Shown: positions 63,817-64,000 of the stretch, in pieces | How positions within the stretch are numbered: the first letter of the stretch is position 1 | How the letters are laid out: each line of letters begins with the position of its first letter | Assembly (NCBI RefSeq): GCF_019925205.1 | Contig: NC_083566.1 | Span: forward strand, 29,636,001-29,700,000 | Source: Metopolophium dirhodum | Lineage: Eukaryota > Arthropoda > Insecta > Hemiptera > Aphididae | DNA length: 64,000 nucleotides | Direction: 5' to 3' | Program-made: the position numbers and the translations under genes | Notes under the pieces: model-generated | Told to the model about the DNA's origin: nothing | What the model saw: only the letters and a program-made list of their open reading frames with translations | Database searches by the model: none

Positions 63817-64000
63817 GTAAGAATTAACGGCTCGCTCATATATAGCATACACTATACAGATTACTGCAGGTATTACATTATCACGAGGCATAACAATATA
63901 ATAATATGACGTATATGTATAGTATTGTACCGTGACAATAATATGTGTGAAATGTATATAGGTCCCGACTGGAGCATCCAGTGTTCAGTAACAACATGTT

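Overview
The window is AT-rich insect DNA. It most resembles an aphid genome: TA-rich intergenic sequence, frequent GGTACCTAT-type words, short arthropod TTAGG telomere-type repeats, one insect gustatory receptor, and many small DNA transposons, Helitrons and tRNA-derived SINEs. The aphid assignment is my recognition of sequence style and of the transposase and helicase relatives; no database was searched. There are no bacterial operons, no rRNA array and no CRISPR.

The only gene I can assemble with confidence is a five-exon chemoreceptor of the insect gustatory receptor (7tm_7) family on the plus strand, 21780-27908. All four introns are phase 0, it encodes about 367 residues, and it ends in the family's C-terminal helix. 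Its introns are loaded with transposon pieces: a CAGGGTGTCCC-type fragment and a Helitron 5' fragment in intron 1, a TA-flanked inverted-repeat element carrying a Helitron scrap in intron 2, and an inverted-repeat element, a complete non-autonomous Helitron and a third inverted-repeat element in intron 3.

Layout. 1-3.7 kb: no recognised gene, with a CpG-richer patch at 1.4-2.1 kb. 3.75-4.56 kb: Helitron with the decayed end of its helicase. 6.8-14.1 kb: degraded inverted and direct repeats. 14.5 kb: SINE. 17.4-20.9 kb: 2.7-kb fold-back element and related debris. 21.8-27.9 kb: receptor gene. 28.3-29.7 kb: hAT-type MITE, with an exact 8-bp target duplication, nested in an older inverted-repeat element. 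30-31 kb: diverged relative of the fold-back element. 33.4-34.1 kb: near-palindromic TA-flanked MITE. 34.6-35.4 kb: Helitron. 35.8-36.1 kb: second SINE, opposite strand. 37-53 kb: mostly gene-poor AT-rich DNA with one possible terminal exon (46.8 kb) and a promoter-like patch (51.2-52.6 kb). 53.4 kb: 5S-like pol III fragment. 55.85-56.87 kb: internally deleted hAT element that keeps the end of its transposase. 59.1-60.0 kb: another fold-back relative. 60.38-60.67 kb: TA-flanked MITE. 61.7-63.8 kb: weakly supported exons of one or more unrecognised membrane-protein genes, possibly running off the right edge.

The genes do not form a pathway. What links the region is layered transposon insertion. 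At least four Helitron-derived pieces here share one (minus) orientation, and several elements have target duplications clean enough to define their ends to the base.
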